Source of the DNA: Linum tenue
Lineage: Eukaryota > Streptophyta > Magnoliopsida > Malpighiales > Linaceae
NCBI GenBank assembly: GCA_946122785.1
Contig: CAMGYJ010000010.1
Span: forward strand, 16,157,467-16,221,466
DNA: 64,000 bases
Direction of reading: 5' to 3'
Below the pieces are notes generated by a model. It had not been told where the DNA came from. It made no database searches and saw only the letters and a program-made list of their open reading frames with translations. The stretch's first letter is position 1. Each line of letters opens with the position of its first letter. Below are positions 11,452-22,860 of the stretch, piece by piece. The translations under genes and the position numbers were made by a program.

Positions 11452-12171
11452 ATGGAGTCAATCCATAAGGAATTGGAAGACATCAAAAGAAGGGTGATGG
11501 GACTCGAAGACATGAAAGAAGAGGTTAGCATGATCTTGAACATATTGACCAACAAGAGGAAGGCGCTAGAAGTCAAAGATGATGATGCGTCGTCTAATCA
11601 CAAATACTTATACCAGCAACATGACAAAGTGGCAACTTTAGAAGCCTCCAAAAAACATGGCAAACTTGGAGAAGAGAAAGAGATCTTCATTCAAGGGGAA
11701 CCATCAAAAGAAAGAAAATGGAGTCACTCACCTAAAAACAATCAAGCTCACTCACATGTCACAAACAATATACCAACAATTCAACAACCAAACTTCATCC
11801 CACAACTAGGAATCCAAATTCCGTTGTTCGAGACCCCACAACCAAATATACAAAACCAAAACAGTGGTGGGAGATGCAGAAAAATCATTCAAATCAATCC
11901 CATTCCCATTACATATACCGAGCTTTTTCCACAACTAGTCCAAAGTCATTTGATTGCTCCTATACCATGCCAACAGATACAACCTCCCTACCCAATTTGG
12001 TATAAGCCAGAGCAACATTGTGACTACCACTCTGGAGTAGCAGGACACTCAACGGAGGATTGTAGGAGATTAAAGATAAAAGTGCAACAAATGGTGAATG
12101 CCGGTTGGTTGAAATTTGGAGAAGATCAAGATCATACCGACAACAACAAATCGCCTCATGGGGGTCAGTAG
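11452..12171 (+). CDS. Gag-like ORF of the LARD
   Basis: The only substantial ORF in the interior, 239 codons. Residues 1-45 are charged and heptad-like (ELEDIKRRVMGLEDMKEEV), probably a coiled coil. The middle is rich in Gln, Pro and Asn. Near residues 195-225 there is a CDYHSGVAGHSTEDC block followed by a KVQQMVNAGWLKF-like stretch. This is the Tat/Gypsy gag ending, where a zinc-binding CxxH-GH-C motif precedes the protease region. The usual capsid domain is missing, so it is shorter than a full gag. It stops without a downstream protease. It may still bind RNA, but particle formation would need a helper element. Confidence 0.7.
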   Translation: MESIHKELEDIKRRVMGLEDMKEEVSMILNILTNKRKALEVKDDDASSNHKYLYQQHDKVATLEASKKHGKLGEEKEIFIQGEPSKERKWSHSPKNNQAHSHVTNNIPTIQQPNFIPQLGIQIPLFETPQPNIQNQNSGGRCRKIIQINPIPITYTELFPQLVQSHLIAPIPCQQIQPPYPIWYKPEQHCDYHSGVAGHSTEDCRRLKIKVQQMVNAGWLKFGEDQDHTDNNKSPHGGQ

Positions 12172-12486
12172 ACATACCACAAGACAAAGCTCGATTCCAA
12201 GAGTGATAGCAAATAAATCTCGAGATACTTTACTATGTTGACTCGATGTATCAACCTTTATTTTTATAATGAGGAATAAAAGATCGCCCGCATTTTCACA
12301 TATTTGGAACATTTTGTGGATATTATCAATCTTGATTTTAGGTTTTGCATCAATGATTCTCTTTTCAAAATGATTGCATCTCTTCCAAATATTTTTTTTT
12401 TAATTAACTTTGCTCCTCTAAAAATGGGAACCTTAAAATTGCATTTCATGTTTCCAAGTTAAGCCATGAGATTTTCATATTAAGAA

Positions 12487-12650
12487 AATATATACACCCC
12501 ACTGGTGTCGAGTGATTATAAACACTTCATGAGTGTCAAAACTTTTGCACCCCACTAATAAACAGACTGTGCACACCTTACTGATATCGAGAGTTTGAGC
12601 ATCCCAATGGTGTTGAGAGTGTAAACACCCCACTGGTGTCCATAAATAAT
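12487..12650 (+). repeat. Degenerate short tandem repeat in LARD interior
   Basis: Variants of a unit of about 25-30 bp built on CACCCCACTGGTGTCGAGAGTGTAAA recur about five times with strong drift. They are noncoding. The flanking 12180-13900 holds no recognisable pol sequence on either strand. Confidence 0.55.
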
Positions 12651-13935
12651 GCGAGCTAAATAGTCAAAGGGTGTAACGGGGATACGAAACTAGACTGCTT
12701 ATAGAAGCTTGTCACTACCATAACCGATATCATCTATAAAATTAAGGCTCGACTAGAAAGGAGGTTGATTATCCAAATCATGGTCCATAACCACCGATAT
12801 GCCGACATCATAATAGCCAAATTCCCACAAAGCCCTAACGGCCAGAAGATTGAAGAGGTTGAATGATCCAATTTGACAAACTCACATCATCAGTTGAGGT
12901 TTTAATGAGACAAAAAGCTCCATTGTCCAAATGCCTACATCCCTAAGTCCGAATTGTGGGCTATCCAAGCAGAAAAAGCATTCGAACAATACGTGCCAGC
13001 ACCAAATATCTCGCTTCTTCAAGAAAGGAATGACCAAGTGGCCTAGCCAACAAGGAGGACCACTCCAAAGATTGATGTATTGACAACTCTCCTAACAACT
13101 TCATGCTCGTATACAAAAATCAAAAGCGCCAAAATAGCAATATGTATGGGGGGCATAGCAAAGCCAAGTAAATCCCACAAAAAAAAAAAAGAAGAAGCCA
13201 AAAAGGCATGAAAAAAAATCAAAATAGAAAAAGCTCGTGGGACTTACACTTTGGATACCCATGCATGAGCACTTGAAGTCATAATTCTCAAGCAAGTCAC
13301 GAATAAAGGTTATTGACTACCTTTCTAAAAGGCCAAAAGGATGATTTCGAGTCTGTCGTCAAAGTGGTCACAAGAGCAATGTAGAGTCATTCTCACAACC
13401 AACCTATCTACACACCCCTGCGGGGGCTAGTCATCAAATTAAACACCTATCCAAATGAAGAGTATTCGTCTGCCAAGCCTGAAGAAATGACACAAGTAAA
13501 CTCGAATAGGATGGGGCACCAAAGAGAAGAATTTCTGCCTGATCTAAAATCCACTCCATGATCATCCTCATTTTCCATCACTTGAACTCTCCCTTTCAAG
13601 AAAAACAAAAACCACCATTATAATAATACTTCAGCAGCCATGCCTGCACCACAGAAGGGTTTTCCCACATTCATTATTTTGATAACCAATGAGAAGTCAA
13701 AGCTTGTATCATACCAAGACCTTCATCATCCATCCTTTCAAGGTAAAAAAAAAAGGACCCGACAAGTGACAAGATTTCCAGGATCAAATTTCTACTCAAA
13801 TTACCTAGTCGTGCTTATCCCTCTAAATCAAATTTTCAAGACAAGGGGGCAACCTAAGCCAAAATATACCCGCAAAGATACCCAAGGCGAGCCACCATTC
13901 TCGAAAAAATGAGAGCTCCACAACAAAGATTTCAT

Positions 13936-14150
13936 TTACCCATCAATCAGTCTCATACTTTGGGGGCAAGCCAAAAATTCCTCAACAATGGACTTTTCGC
14001 GAAGAAATTATCTCGCTTATCCATCAATCAGTCTAATACTTTGGGGAAAGCCAAACGTCCCTCCACAAGGAACTTCACGCGACAAGAAAAGACGATCCCC
14101 ATTATCTATCAATCAGATTCATACCTTGGGGGCAAGCCGAAAACCCTCAA
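13936..14150 (+). repeat. Three degenerate repeats of about 81-85 bp in LARD interior
   Basis: The word CATCAATCAGTCTCATAC followed by TTGGGGGCAAGCC occurs near 13941, 14022 and 14107. The small ORFs 13640-13912 and 13909-14184 run through this repeat and look incidental. The rest of 14200-15820 is noncoding as far as I can see. Confidence 0.55.
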
Positions 14151-15820
14151 AATGAAGCTGCCTATGACTAAGGCCATATCATAGGATCTTCCTTTACCAA
14201 CCTCTCATTTGCGACAAGCATAATTTCCATACCATGAGAACTCTTACAGTTGGAGTCATACCAAACCAAGCTTTTTCAGGAAAGTTCAGGAACTTTTACC
14301 ACGAGAACGTACAAAGATTGCTCGAACTCTACATGATCAACAAACCTATACCTCGAGCACATTTTTTGCATCAACGTGGTGACTAGAATCTTAATAGTAG
14401 CCGAAGTATCGTAAACTCGAAGCACCCATAGAAATAAATGAGAGTGAATCTGAGCATGAGAGTGAGAGTAAAAGTGAGGGCTTAAAGATATTCTCATGGC
14501 TTGACTTCTAATAAAAACAAATTTTTAAACAAAGGAAATAACAACACAAGAAATCATTTTTCTCATATTGCACACACTTCAGCGAGGTTTTGATTTCTAA
14601 AATCAGGGTCCCATTATTGCTTTTTCAAAATGAGATTTTTCAAACATTGATGCATTCATCTTAAGTCAAGATTGGTAAAGGTCACATTTTGTTCCAAAAA
14701 GAGGAAAACAAGTAACATATCTACGCAGGCAAATTGGTGCCACCCAAAAAAATGGTTCTCCAAACCCCTCAAATCTTTGAGTAAACAGGAAATCTCAGAG
14801 ATCTTGAAACATTTATGTTCAAGCTATCCAACCTGTCAATCAAACTATCCTCCAACTAAATATTTTTTACCTCACACCTTCCGGCAAAGTCAATCAAACA
14901 TGTCTAGAAACCGCCATCAACAAGACAATATCCAGAGATGACAAATTCCTCTTAGCCAAGCATGACATACTCGCATAACAAGAATATCAAACAAACTAAA
15001 AAAGCACATTATCCTGAGGCCACCTTGCTACAAAAGCCTCCCACAAAATCAACCTACCAAGCACAATCATGAATAAGAAAATCATATGGCTAACACATCA
15101 GCCACTCAAGCGCTAGTGTCCAAGGTGGAGAAAGCAGAGGACCAACCTTTCACCAAGTCCCAGAAATGACATACCTTGTGCTCACTGAGTATATAAAAGA
15201 GGATAAACTAGATGGCAAGCCCAGTACCTCGAGATAGTGACACACGCCAACGAAAGAAAGTACCCATGCCGGCAGTATGCTACTCCATTGCGAGCACAAC
15301 CAAGGATCAAGTTTACTGAAAGGGAATGACATATTTTCCTTGTGGATGATCGAATTAAGAGAATCCATAAAAAACATCAACACCATGATTATGCATTATG
15401 CTCTTTCCTTTGCATACCCTTCAAGACATCATCATATGACTCATCATACAACCTTTTTCAAATGCACTTCACATACATCATATGGCATAATTTCCGAATG
15501 CACTTCAAACTAATCATATGACATCATGCATTCGGTAGCAAATCTCAAGAAATTCATAGCCAAAGTAAACATCAATAATTGCCAAAGTTCACTTAAAGTG
15601 AAAGAACATTTTCATCAACATATCTCATCATGATATTGCATCAGATCATATAATCATAAACATTTGACATCACATACAAACTTTGCAAGTTCAAGTTCTA
15701 GACCTATCTGAATTTCGTCTAGAATTTATCAATTGGTTGCTTTAACATCTCCTAACAAACATACAACTCCATGTCACCTATGATTAAGGTTTTTAAAAAA
15801 CTCTGCATATCCTCAAACAC

Positions 15821-16655
15821 AAGAAGGCTACACTGCGAAGAAGGTTACACCGCGAAGAAAGCTACATTGCGAGGGAAACCAATTAGCACCCACATTAGAC
15901 TGCACTGCAAGGGAGCTAATCAGGACCCATAAGAAGGCTACACTGCGAAGAAGGCTAAACTACGAGGGAAACCAATTAGTACCCACAGGTAGGCTACACT
16001 GCAAGGGAGCTAATCAGGACCCATAAGAAGGATACACTGCGAAGAAAGCTACATTGCGAGGGAAACCAATCAGCACCCACAAGTTGGCTACACTGCGGGG
16101 GAGCTAATGAGGACCCATAAGAAAGCTACATTGCGAAGAAGGCTACACTGCGAGGGAAACCAATTAGTACCCACAAGAAGGCTACACTGTGAGGGAGCTA
16201 ATTAGGACCCATAAGAAAGCTACATTGCGAAGAAGGCTACACTGCGAGGGAAACCAATTAGTACCCACAAGAAGACTACACTGTGAGGGAGCTAATTAGG
16301 ACCCATAAGAAAGCTACATTGCGAAGAAGGCTACACTGCGAGGGAAACCAATTAGTATCCACAAGAAGGCTACACTGCGAGGGAACTAATCAGACCCACT
16401 AGAAGGATACACTGCGAGGGAAACCAATCAGCACCCACAAGTTGGCTACATTGCGAGGGAGCTAATCAGACCCACTAGAAAGCTACATTGCGAGAAATTA
16501 ATTAGTACCTACATCTAGGCTACAATACCAGGGAGCTAATTAGAACTCACTAGAAGGCTACACTGCGAGGAAACCAATCAGCACCCACATCTAGGCTACA
16601 TTGTCGAGGAACTAATAGGACCCATTGCATGACTATACCACATGGGAGCTAATCA
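15821..16655 (+). repeat. Tandem array with a 94-bp higher-order unit
   Basis: A basic unit of 38-39 bp (AAGAAGGCTACACTGCGAGG plus AAACCAATTAGTACCCAC or GAGCTAATTAGGACCCAT) alternates with a 17-bp half unit (AAGAAAGCTACATTGCG). The combined 17+39+38 = 94-bp unit begins at 16119, 16213 and 16307 and is nearly identical there. Outside these copies the array decays. It ends about 140 bp before the 3' LTR, a position where Tat/Ogre elements often carry minisatellites. Confidence 0.9.
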
Positions 16656-16780
16656 ATGACTTCAAAACTTCAAAGAAGTTGGTTAATGCACCAAACTAAA
16701 ATATCACAATATAGTTAGTAAACCGACAAAAAATGGTGTGTTATGAATAACTTTGTATACCTCTCAAATACCAAGAGATA

Positions 16781-16796
16781 TACAAAGGGGGGCAAC
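16781..16796 (+). other. Polypurine tract of LARD
   Basis: ACAAAGGGGGGCAAC directly precedes the TG of the 3' LTR, the normal place for plus-strand DNA priming. Confidence 0.75.
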
Positions 16797-19700
16797 TGTA
16801 GACACCACTTTTTGTCCGGGTTAAAACATATTTAATCAATTAAAATTTAGTGTCAGATTTGTAATAACAAATCTTGAACGATCTTCTAGCTTAAACATAA
16901 TTGTAGTGCTTGGGTTGGGTCTTGCTTGCCATAATTCAATGAGATTAGCAATAGCTAATCTCAATTGATACAATTCATTAGTGATGACTTGACATGTGAA
17001 TTAATTGATTCTTAAGACGTTGGGTCTTGTAAGAATTGAATCACGATTTCGAAATAAAAAATAGGAGTCATAACAATCTTATTAAGACAGCTACAATGCC
17101 AAATAATTGAAAACGTTATTACAATTAATTACACCACTAATTTTCTATTAGGTTAAACCAATTACAATTGTACAATAAAATAAATTGGCATCAAGCCCAC
17201 TCTACACTGGCCCAAATCCGGGTCAACATGCCTGCCCAATTTTTAACCCAACTCAGCCTATACCATCCAAACCAAACCGGTTCGATTCAACCCAATCCAT
17301 AAGCTACACAAACATAGAGGGCGGCCCCTATCACCTCTCAAATCCAATTACATTGTGCCAACACATCTGATTTTTTTCTATAAAAAGAGCTCTTTAGCTC
17401 TGGCAAAAGGGGGGAAAGGAAAAAAACATTCCCTGAACCTTTTCTTCTCTGTCACTTCCTTCCTCCTCTTCCTCAAAATACCAAACAGAAAAGAGAAGCC
17501 GAAAAGAAAATAGAAAAACAAAGACAAACATTCCCTCACTCTCTTCTTCATACTGTCACCTTCTTTCCCCTTTCTAATTTTATTTCTTCTTCTTCCACCT
17601 CTTACTCAAAACCTGCACAAACAGAAGCCAAAAGAAGTTACAAAAATTCCCTCACCACAAGCATCCTACCACTGCCGCCAACTTCAGCAAAGCAAAAAAA
17701 AACCCAAGAAGGAGACGGAAAAAGGGAGGTCAGAATCATAATCAAACTACAAACAAAGGTTGGTAGCCAAAACCAACCATCATCATCTTAATCATTCATC
17801 TTCTTCAACCATCTCATTTTAAGTTCTTTTCAAAATAGAAACTCAATCAATCCCATTCAAACTACAAGCAGGTTGATTTTATTTGAAAGAGGAATATACC
17901 TAATCTATTCCAAGCAATTCCAATCTGACTACTCTCATCTACTTATTATTATCGTTGTACTTTATCAGATACTTTCTCATTCAAGCAATTAATCACTACT
18001 GTCATCTACTTGTATACATTCATCTTTCTACTCAAGTCCCTTTTACATTTTAAGCACTTACCATTATCACCATCCTTGTATTGATTTGTCTCCTCTTTCT
18101 ATTTCTATATAAACTATAAAGCTCACAAATATCTTCGTTCAAGATAGCTATGTATAATTATACAGCTACTGATAATCTACTAATACCAATATAGATATAT
18201 GTTTCATCGATCATCTCATTTATACTTTTATCATGTTAGTATGAAATTCCATCATTACACACATATATAAAACAAAGCTAAAACCACCACTAATAAATCA
18301 CGTAACAGAAAGCAACAGGCCATAATCCCAATCACTACTCAACTTTTAGTATTGAAAGCATCATAAATACCAAGTTACGTCTAGAATCTAAAGCCCCCAT
18401 GAACCAACCCATAATACACAATGATACAGATTTTATCAACCTGTCCTAAAACTACTCTGATAGAAATCCCAAACTTATAAAACACCATGAACCTCGAATC
18501 CAAAAATGGCCCATAGTAACAGTTAATAGTCCAAACTCGAGTTCACCCACAATATATGAAACAACCAGATTTTGACCAAACTGCTCAAACAATAGATTTA
18601 CCAAAAAACACCACCAATAAACCTTGAAATCATGCTAGAGTACACTCTAAACACAAAAGCAATGGACTTCCCAGAAACACAGGTTTGAAAACTAGTTTGA
18701 AACCTATAGAACAGAGAAACTAAACCAGAACCCATTAAGCAAACAGGATAAACCAGAAATAAATAAATCCATAGAAATAACCTACCCGAAATCCCCCACC
18801 GAAAATCGAATCTGTCCCCGGTGACTATATCCCATTTTCTCCTCTTCGTTCGAAACCAAAAAGATAAAAATAACGAGTAAGAACCAACCAAGAAAAAAAA
18901 ACAAAAAATGACGAAACTAAGAAACGCTAGAGCTTACCAGAGGCGAGGTTCTAAGTCGCTGCTGTCTTTATCACCGGTAAAGCGCCGAGCCCCCGACGAT
19001 TCTTGTTCCTCCTCCCCTTGATTGAACCTAAGATAGAACCCAGAAAATCAGAACTGAAATCAAGATGAAAACCCCTAAATCCCACATGCAAAAGCAAAAA
19101 AAACCCCTCACACCCTCACGCCTGTGATACCCAGAACCGCCGCCGCGTCCATCGCCGTTAGTTTTGCACCGACGACGACTTCGTTCCCTTCCTTCGATCG
19201 AGAACAAAACCCCAAAACAAACAGAAACAAGTCAGAATCCCTAGATCTTCAACTAAATCACACAAAACCGCCACCACTCTCTTTACCCAGATTAAAACCC
19301 AAGAATCGAACCCTAAAATACGACGTGCACAAACTGTAAAAGGGCAAACTCACCTTAATCGCCGCTGTCGGTACCTTGGTCGGCGTCCATCGCTGATCTT
19401 CCACGCGCTTCTGTCTTTGTCTCCATTTCACTTCGTCGTTTCCATCAGAGGAGAGTAGCGGCTGTCTAGGGTCGGATTAGAGGTAGAATGGGTTTTTGGA
19501 TTTAGCTTTAGGTCGAATGGAAGAAGAAGAAAATGAAAGAAAGGAGGCAGAGGCAAGGTTTGAGAGTGGCGGCCGCTTGGGTCGCAAATAGGAGAATGCT
19601 AGGGTTCCTTTAAGTTCAAACACAATTACACTCGTCTCTCGTAAAGACGGATTTGCCCTCGCCATCTTAAAAATTTAAAAATAAAACCGGCCCTATTGAG

Positions 19701-20562
19701 ATTTGAACCCGCGTCCGTCAGATCAAAAATACCACGAGTTAGTTTAATCAGCCACTACGCTACATAATTTTACTTGCAACTTTAATCTCCTCATTTTTCC
19801 TTATTCCTGCTTAAGCTTAATACGCAATATTTGAATCGACTTATCGTGCTAAGATCGTTGCTTTTCACCAAATTATGGCTACCACTTTCGCTTTGCCTTC
19901 TTTATTCATACATATACTAGTTTTACCTAGAAAATCCCTTAATACGAAACCTCGATCAATATATCATGATAGTCGCTCTCAATAAAATTGTTTTAAAGAT
20001 TATATAACACTCAATCACTAAATTGAAACATCATAAATACATTGTCTAACAACTCTAATTATCATCTTAGCCACGATCAATAGAACGTGTTAAGATTCCC
20101 TTTTCAAAACTTATCAACTTTATCGAACTACGTGGACTTTGATCCCGGATACTCGGGTACGTAGGCAACCAATAGGTTCGAGTCCAACTAACAAAAATAA
20201 TCTTTCTTTACGTTCGAGATTTACGTTAATAAACGTATGATCGAATTGTAAAGATAAATATCTAAATTATCAAATCATCACATAATTAAATACGTAAATA
20301 AGGCAAAAATTATAAACACCCAACCTTTAAAAACTTATCGATTTAAGTAGTACCCATTTGGGGCGTTGTGGGGTGTGAATACACTTTCCCACACGTAACC
20401 GTACTCCCGAACCTAGAAAAATCTAAAACTCGCGGACCAGATTTCTGGTTTTAACCTAAATAACAAAACCGGAAATGGGTGTTCGATCCACCCCAAGTAA
20501 GGTCGATGGCGACTCCGATCAGTTCGCAACGAATCCCGCAATCCGGAGGGGCGGTTGCGACA
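16797..20562 (+). repeat. 3' LTR of the LARD, 3766 bp
   Basis: Near-identical to 6899-10654. The differences I found are a 9-bp extra segment here at about 16945-16955 (GATTAGCAATAGCTAATC here versus AGCTAATC), one extra T near 18432, and two substitutions (about 17018 and 18511). It carries the same TATA-like box (17378-17387) and tRNA-like boxes (19699-19762). It is followed directly by Athila-like sequence rather than by the DNA seen upstream of the 5' LTR. Confidence 0.93.
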
Positions 20563-20892
20563 GGCCATTCTGCAGAGCCATGCTACACTCCACAGCCAGA
20601 TCCAAACTATGAATTGAGGCTTCTCATGGAGCAGTTTGCTCGAGACTGTGAGAGATCATGCTCCAGGATGGATCATTGTGTCCAGGCCTATCGTGAAACA
20701 GAGGAGATCCTCCTGAGCCTTAAGAAGAGCGTCGATGATCTTGAGCGATCTTGTACACCTGCTCCAGATCACCCTTCTGCTGCCATACTAGAAGAGGAGG
20801 AGGAAGAGAAGGCTACAAGGACATTGTGGAGCACACTGAAGTTGTCACGGAGAGCTCCCGTGATGATCATGATCAGGAATGTCCTGTCGTAG
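20563..20892 (+). pseudogene. Gag-like fragment of the non-autonomous Athila element
   Basis: The frame enters from the LARD LTR (the ATG at 20479 belongs to the LTR) and continues for about 110 codons. It holds a helical, heptad-rich stretch (LRLLMEQFARDCERSC, then SLKKSVDDLERSC) and a Glu-rich tail, then stops at 20892. This resembles the coiled-coil spacer found in the C-terminal gag of Athila elements. The start is missing. Downstream to 21490 the frames are broken (for example 20879-21094 and 21191-21493), and nothing of protease, RT or integrase is seen. Confidence 0.5.
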
Positions 20893-22846
20893 CCGACCAC
20901 ACCTTCCCACATCCCAACAGAGCTTTGAAGAGGCGGGCATGAGTGAGGAGATGCAAGAAGATCTCATGAAAGAAATTGCTTGGCAACTTGCTCCAATCCG
21001 TGCTAGAAGAAGAAGAGCAGAAAGGGTGCAGAAAGAAGTTGTGGAGGATGACGAAATGAAGCAGAAGGAGTTCTTGATCATTTCCCAGGGGTGATACCAC
21101 ATGAAGAAGAAAGGGAGGTTGAAGAAGCACTTGGCGTCCAGGCCGAGGACGAGTTGAGGTGGAAGAGGCTGCACCGGCCATGAGTTACATGTGATATCTC
21201 CACCAAACTTCGAGGAGCTGCTTGCAAGGACCCATTTGCAGTGTCTCTTTGCCAGACCAAGGCCACATCGACATCGGTCCCTCTTGGTGGACGCGATGGT
21301 GGCCAATCGATGTCATATCTGGTTTGGGGCAATGAGACGAGAGAAGAAAGAAGAGTCTCGAGGGTGGAGACTTCATCTGCATCAAGTGCACGAGCCTTCA
21401 TCACCTGCCACACCACATGCTCGTGACTTGAGACTCCACCTCATCGACGAGAACCTCAACTTCAAGGAGGTTCTAGCATGGACCGAAACTTAGGAGCCAT
21501 CGTCCGGCTCACGACGTGAAAGAAGCGCTTGTTGGGAGGCAACCCAACCAGTCGGTTTGCATTTCTTTCTCTATTTCTCCTCGGTTGAGTCAGTTTTGTT
21601 ATTTGATTTTAGAGTCAATAACTCAACCTTTGTGAGATTTTGTGTGGTGTTTGTGTTCTGATTACTCTCTCTTCCTGGAATGCACCGCCTGACCCATCCA
21701 TCATCATTCACCCTTGATCTGGTAACTTCGTTCTACCCTCCTTATCTTTCCTCCATTGAGGACAATGTCGTGCTTAAGTGTGGGGGGGTGTTCGATTATG
21801 TATGCGGGTGAATGTTTGGCTGTTTGTGTGCTTGGAGCCTAGTTCACTGTCCAAATTTTTAAATTTGAGGGCTCCAAGTACGTGTTTCCTGCAAATTGCC
21901 TGCTCAGTATGCTTTGAATTGACAGTCTCTATTGTAATGTGCAACCTAGGAAGGTAGTGTAGCACTATGGAGGATGTTGAAGTATAAGATTTTTCCTATC
22001 TAGCTCTCTGCTGTGTCAGTTGATTTTGTGAATTAGTGGAGTTAAGACCGTTGAATTCATGTGGTAATGTGGACTCTGTTTGAATTGTGTTATGGACTCG
22101 TGTATTGAACAGGGTGCTCATGTGGAAATGAAAAGCAGTTGGTCCTCCATGTCGAAATCATCAAAAATCTTAAACATGGGGTAAGCCCAACGTGTGTGGC
22201 ACCGTTCATTGCACAAATCGGGTTTTGGAAGAGATTTTAGTGATCCTTAGTGGGGTACTCCTACAAGGTGAAGCTAAGTGTCTCTAGTACAAGTAAAACT
22301 TCCACCCGTTGAACGGTTTGCCTACTTGAGGATGTGTTTTTAAGGGCACGGATAGAGCTTCCGACCCCCCTTAATTTCATTGACCCTCCACACGAGTTGA
22401 GGAAAAGGAGTTAAAAGAAGTACTCTGGCGAGCGCCAGATGTACAGAAATTGCTCTTGCTCGACTAATAAGGGTCGACCGTGCAAAAGACTGCAGTTGGA
22501 ACCCCACCAAATGAAAGAAAAAAAAAAAAATGTAATGAAAGTGAGAAAAAGGGGTTCCAACGGTGAAATGAAGTGAAAGAGCACCCCGGTACAACGAGTC
22601 CTTGGTTGTGAATGGTGTGAGTCCTTTATCCATGAACTGACTGTCTTACTTCTACTTTTCTCATGATCCTGGCTTGAGTCTAGTACTCGCATTGAGAGAG
22701 ATAGGGACGTCTTAGAAGACCAGTTGACCTCGTAAGCTGCTATATGATCTAGGAAATCCTCTACCGACGATCGGGTTGTTGTTTATAGAGCTCTGGAGAG
22801 CTGCATTGGTTTGAGTTAGGTTTGCTTGGGGACAAGCAAACAGTTA

Positions 22847-22860
22847 AGTGTGGGGGGATT
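22847..22860 (+). other. Polypurine tract before the Athila-type LTR
   Basis: AAGTGTGGGGGGATT sits directly before TGATGACTCGG, the LTR start. The intact Athila has AAGTGTGGGGGAGTT on its minus strand before TGATAGACC, at the same place. Confidence 0.8.

Larger units (their letters stand above)
6899..20562 (+). mobile_element. Large retrotransposon derivative (LARD), Tat/Ogre-like, 13.66 kb
   Basis: Two near-identical direct repeats of 3756 and 3766 bp bound a 6.1-kb interior. Each begins TGTAGACACC and ends TTGCGACA. A primer binding site follows the left LTR and a purine-rich tract precedes the right one, so the element lies on the plus strand. The interior holds only a short gag-like ORF and tandem repeats. 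No protease, reverse transcriptase or integrase motif was seen, so it must depend on enzymes from another element. The gag zinc-like motif, the tRNA-Arg-like primer site and the 3' tandem array resemble the Tat/Ogre branch of Ty3/Gypsy. I see two substitutions and two indels between the LTRs, so insertion was recent. No target duplication flanks it. Confidence 0.9.

Noticed and set aside
15821..16655. Regular repeats that could suggest a CRISPR-like array
   Set aside because: The repeats are contiguous 38-39-bp and 17-bp units without unique spacers and lie inside a plant LTR retrotransposon, so this is a minisatellite.
20845..21416. Several overlapping minus-strand ORFs of 68-153 codons
   Set aside because: They oppose the Athila gag-like remnant and neighbouring noncoding element sequence and contain no known motifs.
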